Positions 36,253 to 46,395 of a stretch of DNA of 64,000 nt are shown one piece after another. Both the position numbers and the translations under genes were made by a program. The stretch comes from Oceanicola sp. (GTDB lineage Bacteria; Pseudomonadota; Alphaproteobacteria; Rhodobacterales; Rhodobacteraceae): the NCBI GenBank assembly GCA_017792405.1, contig CP051231.1, positions 1,984,343 through 2,048,342 of the forward strand, given 5' to 3'. The notes beneath the pieces were generated by a model that was not told the origin of the DNA, ran no database searches, and was given only the letters and a program-made list of their open reading frames with translations. How positions within the stretch are numbered: the first letter of the stretch is position 1; each line of letters opens with the position of its first letter.

Positions 36253-38436
36253 CTATCGCATCAACACAGCCGACACCGGTGCCAGCGCCACGCTCTGGCC
36301 CTTGCTCCCGGCGGCCCAGTTCATCAGGCTCTCCACCGTCGGGCCAAAGCTGTGGCCCATGACCACCACCTCACCCTCCTGCCCGGCCCTGAAAGCCGCG
36401 CGGTCCAGCGTCCGGCCAATCGCGCCGCCATCCTCCCGCGCGCCGTCCAGCACCTTCCAGACCAGCGTCGAGGGCAGCCCGGCGCTCTCCGCGCCGCGGC
36501 GGGCCGAGTTCAGCCCGCTGTCCACAAACACCAGCCCATGCCCGGTGTCGCCCGCAATCGCGAGCAGCTGCCGGGTCAGCGCAGGGCTTTCCATAACCCC
36601 CTCTTCACCCGTGGCCAGCAGGCCCATCGCGCCGGGGAAGCGGCCAAAGTAGCTTTGCAGGGTGGTTTCCAGATCCTGCGGCGTGGCCCCGGATGGCAGC
36701 CCTGCCGGCAGGATCAGCACCTCGAAGCCCGCGTCCCGGTAGCCCTGCGCCGTCTCCGCCGCGCCCGGGTCGGTCGGGTCCACGGCAAAGGTCACCGGAA
36801 AGTCGAGCGCCTTCAGCGCCGCCCGGTCCACGCCCTGATCGCCCACGTCAAAGAGGATGACCGAGATCACAGGCTTGCCGTCCTCGTTCGTGAAGGGCGC
36901 GGCATTGGCGGCCAGCGCCGTCACCGGCGCGGCCTCCTCGACCTCTGCGCTGGCGCCAATGGCCGGTAGCCGCGAGCCGGGCTTGTTGCGCTCGGTCAGC
37001 GGCACCACCCGCTTGCCAAAGCCGCCGCCGCTCTCGCCATTGGTCACGATCCGGCGCGGCAGGGTGCCGCCGCCGGTGCCGGTGCGCGGCTGCCGCTCGG
37101 TGATCGGCACCGAAGAGGGCGGCGCAGAGGGATCTGCCGGAAGCTCGGTTTCCCGCTCCACCGCGGCGCGCTCCGGCGCGGTCGTGGCCGGGGCCTCGGC
37201 CACCTCTGCAGGGGTCTCCCTCTCGGGCGCCGCCTGCGCAGGCGCCTGTCCGTCAGACACCGGCACTGCGGGCGTTTCGGCCACCGGGGTCTCTGCCTCG
37301 GGCGCGGGCCGCGCGGCCACCTCGGCCTCGGGCTCCACGATCTCCACCACCTCCGGTGCCTGTTCCTCGGCCAGCTCTGGAGCGGCTTCCGGCGCAGTCT
37401 CGGCCACAGCCTCAGGGGCCGCCTCCGGCGCCACGCCCTCCGCCGTTTCCACCTCTGCCGGGGTCACAGCTTCCGATCCGGTTGCCTCACCGGCCTCCAC
37501 CACCGGCTCCGTGCCGGTCACAACCTCTGCCTCGGAGGCCGCAGCCACCTCGGCCTCCCCGGCGCGCTCGGCGGTTTCACCGCCGGCCACCCGGGCCACA
37601 TCGCTGCCGCTTGCAGGCGCCACGGCTTCCACCGCCGCCTCGGCCACCACCTCCGGCGCAACCTCTGCCCCCGTCGCGGCCTCGCCGCTTTCGGCGCGCA
37701 CCGGCTCGGCGCGCTCGGCCTGCTCGCCCGAGGCCACCTCTGCCGCCGCCACCGGGGCCGCTTCGCTCTCCGAGGCGGCCACCGCCTCGCTGTCGCTCGC
37801 AGGGGCGGCCACGGCCTCGGCCCCCACCGTCTCCGGCGTGCTGCGCGGCACATCCGGCGCAGCCTCGGCCTCAACCTCCGGCGCCGCGCCCGCTTCGGGC
37901 TGGGCGGCGGCATCCGGCGCTTCGGCTCCGGCCACCGCGCCATCACTGCCGCCGATCACCGGGGCGGTTTCCTCCACCACCGGGGCGACCGGCGCGGCCA
38001 CGCCCTCGGTCGCGGTTTCCGGCACGGCGGGCGGGGCGGTATCGGGCGCGGGGCTCTCGGCCACCGCCACCTCCACATCGGGCTGTTCGGGGGCTGCGGG
38101 CGCCACCGGCTCGGCCTCGGCGCCCGGCGCTTCGGGCGCACGGTCTTCTCCGGCGCGGGCAAACTCCGAGCCCGGCGGCGGCGTCAGATCGCTCTCCGCC
38201 TCGGTCTCCACCGCGCCCGCATCGGCCATCGGCTCCGGCGCCTCGGGGGCCGCATCGGCCTCCGGCGCTTCCAGCCCGCCCGCCGCAACAGGCCCGTCCA
38301 CCGGCTCATCACCCGCATCCGCGCCCGCACGCGCCGCCACATCCTCGGGCAGCGGCGTCATCACCGACGCACCGCCCAGCACCAGCACGCTTGCCAGCGC
38401 GCCCCATGCCACACCCGAGAGGAGTCCCTTGCCCAT
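36253..38436 (-). CDS. Divergent polysaccharide deacetylase-like protein with giant Ala/Glu/Pro linker
   Basis: 727 residues from the ATG at 38436. An N-terminal membrane anchor (about 8-28) is followed by roughly 430 residues of low-complexity Ala, Pro, Glu and Val sequence, then a C-terminal domain (about 495-725) like the divergent polysaccharide deacetylases (YibQ/DUF610): VISVILFDVGDQG, FPVTFAVDPTDPGA, FEVLILPAGLP and GLVFVDSGLNS. The catalytic metal triad of true deacetylases is not evident. The disordered linker could span the periplasm. Convergent with trpE and divergent from trpG. Enzymatic function unproven. Confidence 0.8.
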   Translation of the reverse strand: MGKGLLSGVAWGALASVLVLGGASVMTPLPEDVAARAGADAGDEPVDGPVAAGGLEAPEADAAPEAPEPMADAGAVETEAESDLTPPPGSEFARAGEDRAPEAPGAEAEPVAPAAPEQPDVEVAVAESPAPDTAPPAVPETATEGVAAPVAPVVEETAPVIGGSDGAVAGAEAPDAAAQPEAGAAPEVEAEAAPDVPRSTPETVGAEAVAAPASDSEAVAASESEAAPVAAAEVASGEQAERAEPVRAESGEAATGAEVAPEVVAEAAVEAVAPASGSDVARVAGGETAERAGEAEVAAASEAEVVTGTEPVVEAGEATGSEAVTPAEVETAEGVAPEAAPEAVAETAPEAAPELAEEQAPEVVEIVEPEAEVAARPAPEAETPVAETPAVPVSDGQAPAQAAPERETPAEVAEAPATTAPERAAVERETELPADPSAPPSSVPITERQPRTGTGGGTLPRRIVTNGESGGGFGKRVVPLTERNKPGSRLPAIGASAEVEEAAPVTALAANAAPFTNEDGKPVISVILFDVGDQGVDRAALKALDFPVTFAVDPTDPGAAETAQGYRDAGFEVLILPAGLPSGATPQDLETTLQSYFGRFPGAMGLLATGEEGVMESPALTRQLLAIAGDTGHGLVFVDSGLNSARRGAESAGLPSTLVWKVLDGAREDGGAIGRTLDRAAFRAGQEGEVVVMGHSFGPTVESLMNWAAGSKGQSVALAPVSAVLMR

Positions 38437-38618
38437 GTGCCCGACCTTTCGCCTGTTATCGCCGCACGCGCCTATTTTCTGAACGCGCACCGCATGTTAC
38501 GCCCCACCGCACTGCGAGCCAGGGATGGGCTTGACCCCGGCGGCGGGCTGCGGGCAAGTATAGCGCCAACCGCGCGGCGGATCACCCCCCTTGCGCATCC
38601 CAGTTTCCCGAGGGCCAA

Positions 38619-39203
38619 ATGCTGCTCCTGATCGATAATTACGACAGCTTCACCTACAACCTCGTCCACTATCTGGGCGAGCTTGGCGCCGATGTGCAGG
38701 TCCACCGGAACGACGCGCTGAACCCGCAGGAGGCGATGGCGCTGACCCCCTCGGCCATCCTCCTCTCCCCCGGTCCCTGCACCCCCAACGAGGCGGGCAT
38801 CTGCCTCGATCTGGTGCATGCGGCGGCCGATGCCCGCATCCCGCTGATGGGCGTCTGCCTCGGCCACCAGTCCATCGGGCAGGCCTTCGGCGGCAAGGTG
38901 GTGCGCGCGGGCGAGATCGTGCACGGCAAGCTCGGCCAGATCCGGCACACCGGCAAGGGCGTGTTTGCAGGCCTGCCGCAGGGCGAGCTGAAGGCCACGC
39001 GCTATCACTCCCTCATCGTCGAGCGTGAGAGCCTGCCCGACTGCCTCGAAGTGACCGCCGAACTGGAGGATGGCACCATCATGGGCTTGCGCCACACCTC
39101 GCTTCCCATCGAGGGCGTGCAGTTTCACCCCGAGAGCATCCGCTCCGAGCACGGCCACGCCATGCTCCAGAACTTCCTCAACATGGCAGCCGAGCCCGCA
39201 TGA
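38619..39203 (+). CDS. trpG: TrpG, anthranilate synthase glutamine amidotransferase
   Basis: Type-1 glutamine amidotransferase providing ammonia to TrpE. 194 residues; catalytic triad visible as Cys80 in GVCLGHQ and the His-Glu pair in GVQFHPESI; oxyanion loop [12 protein letters not shown]. It could also serve PabB in folate synthesis, as many bacteria share the subunit. First gene of the downstream trp cluster; stop overlaps trpD start by 4 bases. Divergent from the deacetylase-like gene over 182 bp. Confidence 0.96.
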   Translation: MLLLIDNYDSFTYNLVHYLGELGADVQVHRNDALNPQEAMALTPSAILLSPGPCTPNEAGICLDLVHAAADARIPLMGVCLGHQSIGQAFGGKVVRAGEIVHGKLGQIRHTGKGVFAGLPQGELKATRYHSLIVERESLPDCLEVTAELEDGTIMGLRHTSLPIEGVQFHPESIRSEHGHAMLQNFLNMAAEPA

Positions 39204-40219
39204 GCGATACCATCCGCAGCCTGATCGGCACCGCCGCCGAGCGCCCCCTCACCCGCCCCGAGGCCGAGGCCGCCTTTGCCGCGCTCTTCGAGGGCGAGGC
39301 CACGCCAAGCCAGATCGGCGGCTTCCTCATGGCGCTCCGCGTGCGCGGCGAAACCGTCGATGAAATCGCCGCCGCCGCCGCTGCCATGCGCGCCCGCTGC
39401 AAGCCGGTGACCGCCCCCGAGGGCGCGATGGACATCGTCGGCACCGGCGGTGACGGCAAAGGCACGCTCAACATCTCCACCGCCACCGCCTTCGTTGTGG
39501 CGGGCGCAGGCGTGGTGGTGGCCAAGCACGGCAACCGCAACCTCTCCTCCAAGTCCGGCGCCGCCGATGCGCTGGGGCAAATGGGCGTCGAGGTCATGGT
39601 CGATGCGCAGGTGGTCAACCGCGCCATCGCCGAGGCGGGCATCGGCTTCATGATGGCCCCCATGCACCACCCCGCGATGGCCCATGTCGGCCCAACCCGC
39701 GCCGAGCTGGGCACCCGCACCGTGTTCAACATCCTCGGCCCGCTGACCAACCCCGCCGGGGTGAAACGCCAGCTCACCGGGGCCTTCTCGCCCGCATGGC
39801 TGAAGCCGATGGCCGAGGTGCTGCGCGATCTGGGCAGCGCATCGGCCTGGATCGTCCACGGCGGCGACGGCACCGACGAGCTTTCCATCGCCGCCGCCTC
39901 CAAGGTCGCCGCGCTGGATGACGGCGAGATCACCGAGTTCGAGGTCCACCCCGAAGAGTTCGGCCTGCCCCAGCACCCCTTCGAGGCAATCCTCGGCGGC
40001 ACCCCGGCAGAGAACGCCGCCGCCTTCCGCGCCCTGCTGGAAGGCGAGAAAAGCGCCTACCGCGACGCCGTGCTGCTCAACGCCGCCGCCGCGCTGATCA
40101 TCGCCGGCAAGGTGGCCACCAAGGCCGATGGCGTCGCCACCGCCGCCGAGAGCATCGATAGCGGCAAGGCGCTCGAAAAGGTGCAAACGCTGGCCCGCAT
40201 CACCTCCGCCAAGGCCTGA
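39200..40219 (+). CDS. trpD: TrpD, anthranilate phosphoribosyltransferase
   Basis: Transfers phosphoribose from PRPP to anthranilate, second dedicated step to tryptophan. 339 residues, family-typical. PRPP-binding [17 protein letters not shown], metal-binding [15 protein letters not shown], and the [19 protein letters not shown] block are intact. Overlaps trpG by 4 bases (translational coupling). A DUF3592 gene is inserted between it and trpC. Confidence 0.97.
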   Translation: MSDTIRSLIGTAAERPLTRPEAEAAFAALFEGEATPSQIGGFLMALRVRGETVDEIAAAAAAMRARCKPVTAPEGAMDIVGTGGDGKGTLNISTATAFVVAGAGVVVAKHGNRNLSSKSGAADALGQMGVEVMVDAQVVNRAIAEAGIGFMMAPMHHPAMAHVGPTRAELGTRTVFNILGPLTNPAGVKRQLTGAFSPAWLKPMAEVLRDLGSASAWIVHGGDGTDELSIAAASKVAALDDGEITEFEVHPEEFGLPQHPFEAILGGTPAENAAAFRALLEGEKSAYRDAVLLNAAAALIIAGKVATKADGVATAAESIDSGKALEKVQTLARITSAKA

Positions 40220-40315
40220 TCCCGCCCTCCCCGGGCACTTGCCCGCGTAGCCCCCCGCGCTTGACCCCTGCGCCCGCACCCGCTTTCCTGCACCGGGGCA
40301 AGCGGGAGACGGCTC

Positions 40316-41017
40316 ATGTTCAGATGGTTCACACGCGGCGGCGGCTGGCTGGTGTTGCTTCTGCTCGCCGTCGGGGCCACCGGCCTCTGGGTCTGGGTCT
40401 CCGAGGGCGCCCGCGGCCGCGAATTCGCCCAGAGCGGCGTGGAGACATCCGCCAAGATCGTCGAGCGTGACCGCCGGGTGCGCATCGGCGGCTCCAAGAC
40501 CCCGACCACGGACTATCTGATCACTGTCACCTACACCTCCGGCACGGCGCCCGACCTCGCCTTTCACCGCGCGACCGAGACCGTCTCGTCCGATTTCTAC
40601 TTGTCCGTCAGCGAGGGCGACACGATCACCATCAAAACCCTCCCCGGCGCGCCGGAGGAGGTCGAGATCGAGCCGGGCGGCGTGTCCGACAACGCCTTCT
40701 ACGCAGGCCTCGTCGGCGCGGGCTTCATCGCCTTCGCCCTTGTCGCCGCATGGTTCTTCCACAGCACCCAAGCCGCCGCCCGCGCCCTCCGCCGCCACGG
40801 CAACCGCACCGAGGCGCGCATCAAAAAGCTGCGCCCGGTCGGCAACCGCACCGCCCTCACCGTCAACTTCACCGACAGTCTTGGCCGCGCCCAGCAGGCC
40901 GAGATACCGCCCTCCCCCACCAAGCTGGTGATGGGCGCCAAACCTGGCGATCCGGTCGCCATCACCTACGCGCCCGAAAACCCCGCGCAGGCCCTGCTCA
41001 GCGCGACCCTCGACTAA
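40316..41017 (+). CDS. DUF3592-like two-helix membrane protein
   Basis: 233 residues with membrane helices near 10-30 and 128-150 and two similar soluble segments. Each contains a short beta-barrel-like motif: YLITVTYTSG...GDTITIKTLPGAPEEVE and LTVNFTDSLG...GDPVAITYAPENP, as in DUF3592 proteins. Function unknown. It lies between trpD (96-bp gap) and trpC (42-bp gap) in the same orientation, so it is probably co-transcribed but has no evident role in tryptophan synthesis. Confidence 0.75.
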   Translation: MFRWFTRGGGWLVLLLLAVGATGLWVWVSEGARGREFAQSGVETSAKIVERDRRVRIGGSKTPTTDYLITVTYTSGTAPDLAFHRATETVSSDFYLSVSEGDTITIKTLPGAPEEVEIEPGGVSDNAFYAGLVGAGFIAFALVAAWFFHSTQAAARALRRHGNRTEARIKKLRPVGNRTALTVNFTDSLGRAQQAEIPPSPTKLVMGAKPGDPVAITYAPENPAQALLSATLD

Positions 41018-41059
41018 ATCGCCATTGCCCCGCCCCGGCCCGCGCAATAGATGTGCCCC

Positions 41060-41863
41060 ATGAGCCAGACCATTCTCGACCGCATCCGCGACTACAAGCT
41101 CGAAGAGATCGCCGCCGCCAAGGCCGAGCGCTCCGAAGAGGCCATGCTCTCCGCCGCCGCTTCCGCCCCCACCGTCCGGGGTTTCCGCGACGCGCTGATC
41201 GAGCACTCCCGCCACGGCTACGGCCTCATCGCCGAGGTCAAAAAGGCCAGCCCGTCCAAGGGTTTGATCCGCGACGATTTTGATCCGCCCACGCTGGCGC
41301 AGGCCTATGAGTCCGGCGGCGCGGCCTGCCTATCGGTGCTCACCGACGGCCCCAGCTTTCAGGGCGCACCCGAGTTCCTGACCGCCGCGCGCGAGGCCAC
41401 CTCCCTGCCCGTGCTCCGCAAGGACTTCCTGTACGACACCTATCAGGTGCTGGAGGCCCGCGCCTGGGGCGCGGACTGCATCCTGATCATCATGGCCGCC
41501 GTCGACGACGCGCTGGCCCATGATCTGGAGGTCGCCGCCACCGAACAGGGCATGGATGTGCTGGTCGAGGTCCACAACGAGGAGGAGTTGGAGCGCGCCA
41601 TGCGGCTCGAGTCCCGCCTTCTGGGCATCAACAACCGCAATCTCCACACCTTCGAGACCACGCTGGAGACCACCAAAAAGCTCGCCCGTCTGGCTGAAGC
41701 CAACCGCTTGCTGATCTCCGAAAGCGGCCTCGCCACCCCCGCCGATCTGGCCGAACTGGCCCAATACGGCGCCCGTTGCTTCCTGATCGGCGAGAGCCTG
41801 ATGCGGGCCGATGATGTGGCCGCCGCCACCCGCGCCCTGCTGTCCGACACCGCGAGGGCCTGA
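41060..41863 (+). CDS. trpC: TrpC, indole-3-glycerol-phosphate synthase
   Basis: Fourth step of tryptophan biosynthesis; converts CdRP to indole-3-glycerol phosphate. 267-residue (beta/alpha)8 barrel. Active-site blocks [10 protein letters not shown] (catalytic Lys), VLRKDFLYD (catalytic Lys), INNRNLHTF and LISESGL are intact. Monofunctional: no PRAI (TrpF) domain is fused. The ATG at 41060 is preferred over one nine bases upstream. Followed after 3 bases by moaC. Confidence 0.97.
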   Translation: MSQTILDRIRDYKLEEIAAAKAERSEEAMLSAAASAPTVRGFRDALIEHSRHGYGLIAEVKKASPSKGLIRDDFDPPTLAQAYESGGAACLSVLTDGPSFQGAPEFLTAAREATSLPVLRKDFLYDTYQVLEARAWGADCILIIMAAVDDALAHDLEVAATEQGMDVLVEVHNEEELERAMRLESRLLGINNRNLHTFETTLETTKKLARLAEANRLLISESGLATPADLAELAQYGARCFLIGESLMRADDVAAATRALLSDTARA

Positions 41864-41866
41864 CCC

Positions 41867-42340
41867 GTGGTGCTGACCCATTTCGATGCCGAGGGCCGCG
41901 CCCATATGGTCGACGTGTCCGACAAGGCCGTCACCTCGCGCATCGCCGTGGCCGAGGCGCATGTGAAGATGTCGCCCGAAACCCTTGAAATGGTTCAGCA
42001 AGGCAGCGCCAAAAAGGGCGATGTGCTGGGCGTCGCGCGGCTCGCGGGCATCATGGCCGCCAAGCGCACCCCCGATCTCATCCCGCTCTGCCACCCGCTC
42101 CCCATCACCAAGGTCGCGGTCGAGCTGGAGGCCGATGCCGATCTGCCCGGCATCCGCATCGCCGCCACCGTCAAGACCACCGGCCAGACCGGGGTGGAGA
42201 TGGAGGCGCTGACGGCGGCTTCCGTCGCCGGGCTGACCGTCTACGACATGCTGAAAGCCGTAGATAAGGCGATGGAAATCGGCGGCCTCCGGGTGCTCCT
42301 TAAGGATGGCGGCAAATCCGGCCGCTACGAGGCGCTTTGA
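41867..42340 (+). CDS. moaC: MoaC, cyclic pyranopterin monophosphate synthase
   Basis: Second enzyme of molybdenum cofactor synthesis, acting after MoaA to form cPMP. 157 residues, with [32 protein letters not shown] and the DGGKSGRY end. GTG start (two adjacent GTGs) 3 bases after trpC; the trpC-moaC-moeA order is frequent in Rhodobacteraceae from memory. The end overlaps moeA. Confidence 0.96.
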   Translation: MVLTHFDAEGRAHMVDVSDKAVTSRIAVAEAHVKMSPETLEMVQQGSAKKGDVLGVARLAGIMAAKRTPDLIPLCHPLPITKVAVELEADADLPGIRIAATVKTTGQTGVEMEALTAASVAGLTVYDMLKAVDKAMEIGGLRVLLKDGGKSGRYEAL

Positions 42341-43506
42341 TCTCGGTCGAGGAGGCGCTCGCGCGGATCTTCGCGCTGGTGGAGCCTCTGCCGACCGAGC
42401 CTGTCCCCCTCCGCCAAGCCGCAGGCCGCGTGCTCGCCGCCCCGGTCGTCGCCCCACGCGACCAGCCCCCGTTTTCCGCCTCCGCGATGGATGGCTACGC
42501 TGTGCGCGGCCCCGTCGCCCCCGGCCAGCAGTTCACCGTCATCGGTGAAAGCGCCGCTGGCCGTGCCTCGGGCCTCTCCGTCGCGCCGGGCGAGGCAGTG
42601 CGCATCTTCACCGGCGCGCCCCTGCCCAAAGGCGCAGATCGCATTGTCATTCAAGAAGATGTCGAGCGGAGTGAAAGCGCGATCACCCTGCGCGAAAACC
42701 TCGATGACGGCACCCACATCCGCCCCGCAGGCGGCGATTTCAAGGCCGGTGACCGGCTCGAGCCGGGCCGCCGCCTCAGCCCCAACGCGCTGGCGCTCGC
42801 CGCCGCGATGGGCGCGCCCACCGTCACCTGCACCCGCAAGCCCGTGGTCGCCCTCATCGCCACCGGCGACGAGCTGGTGATGCCCGGCGAGGCCCCCGGC
42901 CCCGACCAGATCATCGCCTCCAACAGCTTCGCCCTCGCCGCTCTCTTCGAGGCTGAAGGCGCCGAATGCCGCCTGCTGCCCATCGCCCGCGACAACCGCG
43001 AAAGCCTCACCATGGCCTTCACCCTCGCCCGCGGCGCCGATCTGGTGGTCACCACCGGCGGGGCTTCGGTGGGCGATCATGACCTCGTCGGCAAGGTCGC
43101 CGCCGAACTGGGGATGGACCGCGCCTTCTACAAAGTCGCCATGCGCCCGGGCAAACCGCTGATGGCGGGCCGCGTGCTCGGCATGGCCATGGTCGGCCTG
43201 CCCGGAAACCCCGTATCGTCAATCGTTTGCGGCCACGTCTTCATCCGCCCCGCCATCCGCAAGATGCTCGGCCTTGGCGAGGCGCCCGCCCCGCGCCGCC
43301 ACCTGCCGCTCGCCGCGCCCATCACCGCCAACGGCCCCCGCGCCCATTACATGCGTGCCACCGTCTCGGAGGGCGCCGTCACCGTCTTCGACCGGCAAGA
43401 CAGCTCCCTCCTCTCTGTGCTGGACGCCGCCAACGCGCTGGTGGTCCGCCCGGTCAGCGATGGCGCGCGCGCGGCAGGCGAGATGATCGAGGTCATCGAC
43501 CTCTGA
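42337..43506 (+). CDS. moeA: MoeA, molybdopterin molybdenumtransferase
   Basis: Inserts molybdate into adenylylated molybdopterin, last step of basic Mo-cofactor synthesis. 389 residues in the usual four-domain arrangement: [15 protein letters not shown] near the start, the MoCF domain (about 170-310) with [12 protein letters not shown] and [19 protein letters not shown], and the C-terminal beta domain. The start is inferred as a TTG that overlaps the moaC stop by 4 bases; no ATG is nearby. Last gene before lexA, which has its own promoter. Confidence 0.95.
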   Translation: MISVEEALARIFALVEPLPTEPVPLRQAAGRVLAAPVVAPRDQPPFSASAMDGYAVRGPVAPGQQFTVIGESAAGRASGLSVAPGEAVRIFTGAPLPKGADRIVIQEDVERSESAITLRENLDDGTHIRPAGGDFKAGDRLEPGRRLSPNALALAAAMGAPTVTCTRKPVVALIATGDELVMPGEAPGPDQIIASNSFALAALFEAEGAECRLLPIARDNRESLTMAFTLARGADLVVTTGGASVGDHDLVGKVAAELGMDRAFYKVAMRPGKPLMAGRVLGMAMVGLPGNPVSSIVCGHVFIRPAIRKMLGLGEAPAPRRHLPLAAPITANGPRAHYMRATVSEGAVTVFDRQDSSLLSVLDAANALVVRPVSDGARAAGEMIEVIDL

Positions 43507-43529
43507 TCTGTCGGTCCCTGTCAGGAGGC

Positions 43530-43558
43530 TTGACACAAAACGTGAACTTTGCCAGAAC
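43530..43558 (+). promoter_or_regulatory. lexA promoter with LexA operator
   Basis: A perfect -35 TTGACA (43530-43535) is followed 17-18 bases later by a weak -10. GAAC-TTTGCCA-GAAC (43544-43558) is an exact GAAC-N7-GAAC, the LexA operator reported for alphaproteobacteria including Rhodobacter. It overlaps the spacer and -10, so LexA should repress its own gene. Confidence 0.85.
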
Positions 43559-43590
43559 ATCTGCAAACGAGGCCGAGCATGGAGAGCCCG

Positions 43591-44286
43591 ATGCTGACCA
43601 GAAAGCAGTTGGATTTGCTGAAGTTCATCGACACGCGGATGCGGCGTGACGGTGTGCCCCCCTCCTTCGACGAGATGAAGGATGCGCTCGACCTGCGCTC
43701 CAAGTCCGGCATCCACCGCCTGATCACGGCGCTGGAGGAGCGCGGCTTCATCCGGCGTTTGGCCCACAAGGCCCGCGCCATCGAGATCGTCAAGCTGCCC
43801 GAGGCGCTCGAGTCGCGCCGCCCCACCGGCTTCACCCCCAAGGTGATTGACGGCGCCCGCCCCGATGCGCCCCCGCCTCCAGGTGCCATGCCGGTCGAGG
43901 CCGCCGCAACCGAGCTGCCGGTGATGGGCCGCATCGCCGCCGGTGTCCCGATCGAGGCCATCAGCCAGGTCAGCCACCACGTCGCCGTGCCCAGCACGAT
44001 GGTCAGCCGCGGCAAGCACTACGCGCTTGAAGTCAAAGGCGATTCCATGATCGACGCCGGCATCAACGATGGCGATGTCGTGGTGATCCGCGAGGGTAAC
44101 ACGGCGGATAACGGCGATATCGTCGTGGCCTTGGTCGAGGATCAGGAGGCCACGCTCAAGCGCTTCCGCCGCAACGGCAACTCCATCGCGCTGGAGGCCG
44201 CCAACCCGGCCTATGAAACCCGCGTTTTCCGCGACGATCAGGTTAAGGTGCAGGGCCGCCTCGTCGGGCTGATCCGCACCTATTGA
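43591..44286 (+). CDS. lexA: LexA, SOS-response repressor
   Basis: Transcriptional repressor inactivated by RecA-stimulated self-cleavage. 231 residues from the ATG at 43591 (GGAG six bases upstream; an in-frame ATG at 43579 is possible). The N-terminal winged helix-turn-helix covers about 1-65. The cleavage site is Ala117-Gly118 in RIAAGVP. Catalytic Ser151 is in GDSM and Lys189 in EATLKR. A Pro-rich hinge of about 30 residues (80-108) is longer than in E. coli. Autoregulated through the operator at 43544-43558. Its last 44 bases overlap comEC. Confidence 0.97.
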   Translation: MLTRKQLDLLKFIDTRMRRDGVPPSFDEMKDALDLRSKSGIHRLITALEERGFIRRLAHKARAIEIVKLPEALESRRPTGFTPKVIDGARPDAPPPPGAMPVEAAATELPVMGRIAAGVPIEAISQVSHHVAVPSTMVSRGKHYALEVKGDSMIDAGINDGDVVVIREGNTADNGDIVVALVEDQEATLKRFRRNGNSIALEAANPAYETRVFRDDQVKVQGRLVGLIRTY

Positions 44287-46348
44287 GCCACCGCCACAGG
44301 CGGCGGCCCGCTACTTCGGCCGCCGTTACCAGCCTGCCATCCGGCATCACCGCCAGCGCGCCCGTCTGCCGCATCCGCTTCGGGCTCCAAAGATCGCAGG
44401 CACCGGACACCGCAGGCTTCGGCTCCACGCTGCTTATCAAAAGCCCCGGCCCGCAAAGCCCCGCCGCCTTCGCCGCCGCGCCCCGGCCCGACACATGGGT
44501 CACCGCCAGACCCGCCGCCTCAAAGCGCAGCACGCCCTCCGCCGCCGCCCCCATTCGCGCCGCCGCCTCCTGCGTGGCGCCGTCGCCGTCATTCTCCAGC
44601 CAGACCTCGGCGGTAAAACCCTCTCCCCTGTCCTTCGACAGCGCCCTACCCTCCGGCCCCATCAGCCCAACCAGCCCACCCCGGTCTGAAACCAGCAGCA
44701 CCGGGCGTTCCGCTTGCATCCAGAGCAGCAGCGCCGCCGCCACGCCGCTCAAACCCAGCCAGCGCCCCGCGCCGCGCCAGAGCACCAGCCAGAGCGCCCC
44801 CAGCGCCAGCAGCGGCAGCACCCACGGCCCCGGCGCGATCACATGGGTCACCGCGCCCTCCAGCCCCGCGACCCATGCCGCCACGCCCAATATCCACGCG
44901 CAGCCCCAGCCCATGATCTGCAGCGGCAGCCAACTCAGCCCCAAGGGCGCCAGCACTCCCGCGACCAGCGCCCAGGGCATCACCCAAAGCCCCATCACCG
45001 GCACCGAGGCGAGGTTGGCGATCAGCCCGTAGTCCGCGATCCGGTTGAAATGCGCCGCTGCAAAGGGCGCCGTCGCAGCCCCCGCCACCGCCGAGGAGAT
45101 CACCAGCGAGGCCGCGCCCTTCAGCACCGCGGGCCAGCCCCGGCCAAAGCCGCCCGCATCCCGCAGCGCCGCGAACACCGCCACCAGCGCCGTGGTCGCA
45201 GAGAACGACATCTGGAACCCCGGTGAAAGCAGCGCCTCCGGCCGTCGCAGCAGCACGATCACCGCCGCCAGCGCCACCGCCCGGAGCGAGATCGCCCGCC
45301 GCCCGATCAGCACCGCCCCCAGCATGACCGAGACCATGATGAAGGCCCGCTCGGTCGCGATGTTGCCGCCCGAGAGGCCAAGGTAGCCCGCCCCCGCCAC
45401 CAGCGCGATCACCGCCGCCACCTTGCGCCCGTCGAGCCGCAGCGCGACCCACGGCACCAGTGCCAGCAGCGCCCGGATGGCGGTAAAGATCGTGCCGGTG
45501 AGCAGCCCCATGTGCAGCCCCGAGATCGCCAGCAAATGGGCGAGGTTCGAGGCCCGCAGGTGCTCCAGCGTGTCCTGCGACACCGCCGAGCGGTCGCCGG
45601 TCAGCAGCGCGGCGGCAAAGGCCCCCGGCTGGCCGCCGAGGCGTTCCCGTATCGCCTCCGACAAGGCCACGCGCGCCCGAAACAGCTCCAGCCCGGCGCG
45701 CCCCTGCTCTGCCGGGGTCACCGCAAAAACCGGCGTGCGGGTGTAGCCCACCGCGCCGATCCCGTCGAACCACGCCTGCCGCCGAAAGTCGTATCCTCCC
45801 GGCTCTACCGGCCCCGGCGGCGGCGAGAGGTTGGCGGTCAGCATCACCCCCAGCCCTGGCTCCGGCACCAGCCAGCGCTGATCGCCATGCAGCGAAACCC
45901 GCACCTTCTCCGGCACCCGCCCCGGCGCCATGTCGCCCAGCCGCACGTGGTCGAGCGTGAGCCGCACCGCGTCCGATTGCGAGCGGTCGATCCCGATGAT
46001 CCGGCCCTCCACCGGCCCGTAATAGCGAAAATCGAGCACCGGAGCGGCCACCAGCGCCGTGCGCGCCCATCCCAGCGCGCCGCCCGCGAGCACCAGCGCG
46101 AGCGCCACGAAGAGCGGCGCCAGCGCCTCGCCTGCCAGCCGTGCCAGCACCAGCGCGGCGCAGGCGGCGGCCAGCGCAAGGCTCACCTGCCCGCCGCTCG
46201 GCTCTTCTGCGAGGGAGAAATACGCACCGATCCCCAGCCCCAGGCAGACCGGAGTCCAGAGCAGCAGGTGCCCCCGTTGGGCAAGGAACGGCAGCGCCAG
46301 CCTCCCCGAAAGTGGTGGCCTTGCCCTGCCTGAGCCGATTGCATACAC
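44243..46348 (-). CDS. comEC: ComEC/Rec2-family DNA-uptake channel
   Basis: Polytopic inner-membrane protein forming the channel for transformation DNA. 701 residues, GTG start. The N-terminal DUF4131/OB region (about 30-200) is followed by the Competence domain with many membrane helices and the conserved segment [12 protein letters not shown] (about 270-282), [13 protein letters not shown] and [14 protein letters not shown]. The C-terminal ~150 residues are short and do not show the HxHxDH metal site of the beta-lactamase domain of Bacillus ComEC. Tail-to-tail with lexA, overlapping by 44 bases; divergent from gltX. Confidence 0.9.
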   Translation of the reverse strand: MYAIGSGRARPPLSGRLALPFLAQRGHLLLWTPVCLGLGIGAYFSLAEEPSGGQVSLALAAACAALVLARLAGEALAPLFVALALVLAGGALGWARTALVAAPVLDFRYYGPVEGRIIGIDRSQSDAVRLTLDHVRLGDMAPGRVPEKVRVSLHGDQRWLVPEPGLGVMLTANLSPPPGPVEPGGYDFRRQAWFDGIGAVGYTRTPVFAVTPAEQGRAGLELFRARVALSEAIRERLGGQPGAFAAALLTGDRSAVSQDTLEHLRASNLAHLLAISGLHMGLLTGTIFTAIRALLALVPWVALRLDGRKVAAVIALVAGAGYLGLSGGNIATERAFIMVSVMLGAVLIGRRAISLRAVALAAVIVLLRRPEALLSPGFQMSFSATTALVAVFAALRDAGGFGRGWPAVLKGAASLVISSAVAGAATAPFAAAHFNRIADYGLIANLASVPVMGLWVMPWALVAGVLAPLGLSWLPLQIMGWGCAWILGVAAWVAGLEGAVTHVIAPGPWVLPLLALGALWLVLWRGAGRWLGLSGVAAALLLWMQAERPVLLVSDRGGLVGLMGPEGRALSKDRGEGFTAEVWLENDGDGATQEAAARMGAAAEGVLRFEAAGLAVTHVSGRGAAAKAAGLCGPGLLISSVEPKPAVSGACDLWSPKRMRQTGALAVMPDGRLVTAAEVAGRRLWRWLNRCGSARRGGPAP

Positions 46349-46395
46349 GGGGACCAGCTATACAAATCATCCTTTACAAAAGGTTAACGCGCCCC

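Noticed and set aside
36857..38534. Plus-strand open frames opposite the deacetylase-like gene
   Set aside because: They are the antisense of the Ala/Glu/Pro-rich linker (Ser/Thr/Ala and Pro/Arg repeats), with no domain or ribosome-binding site.
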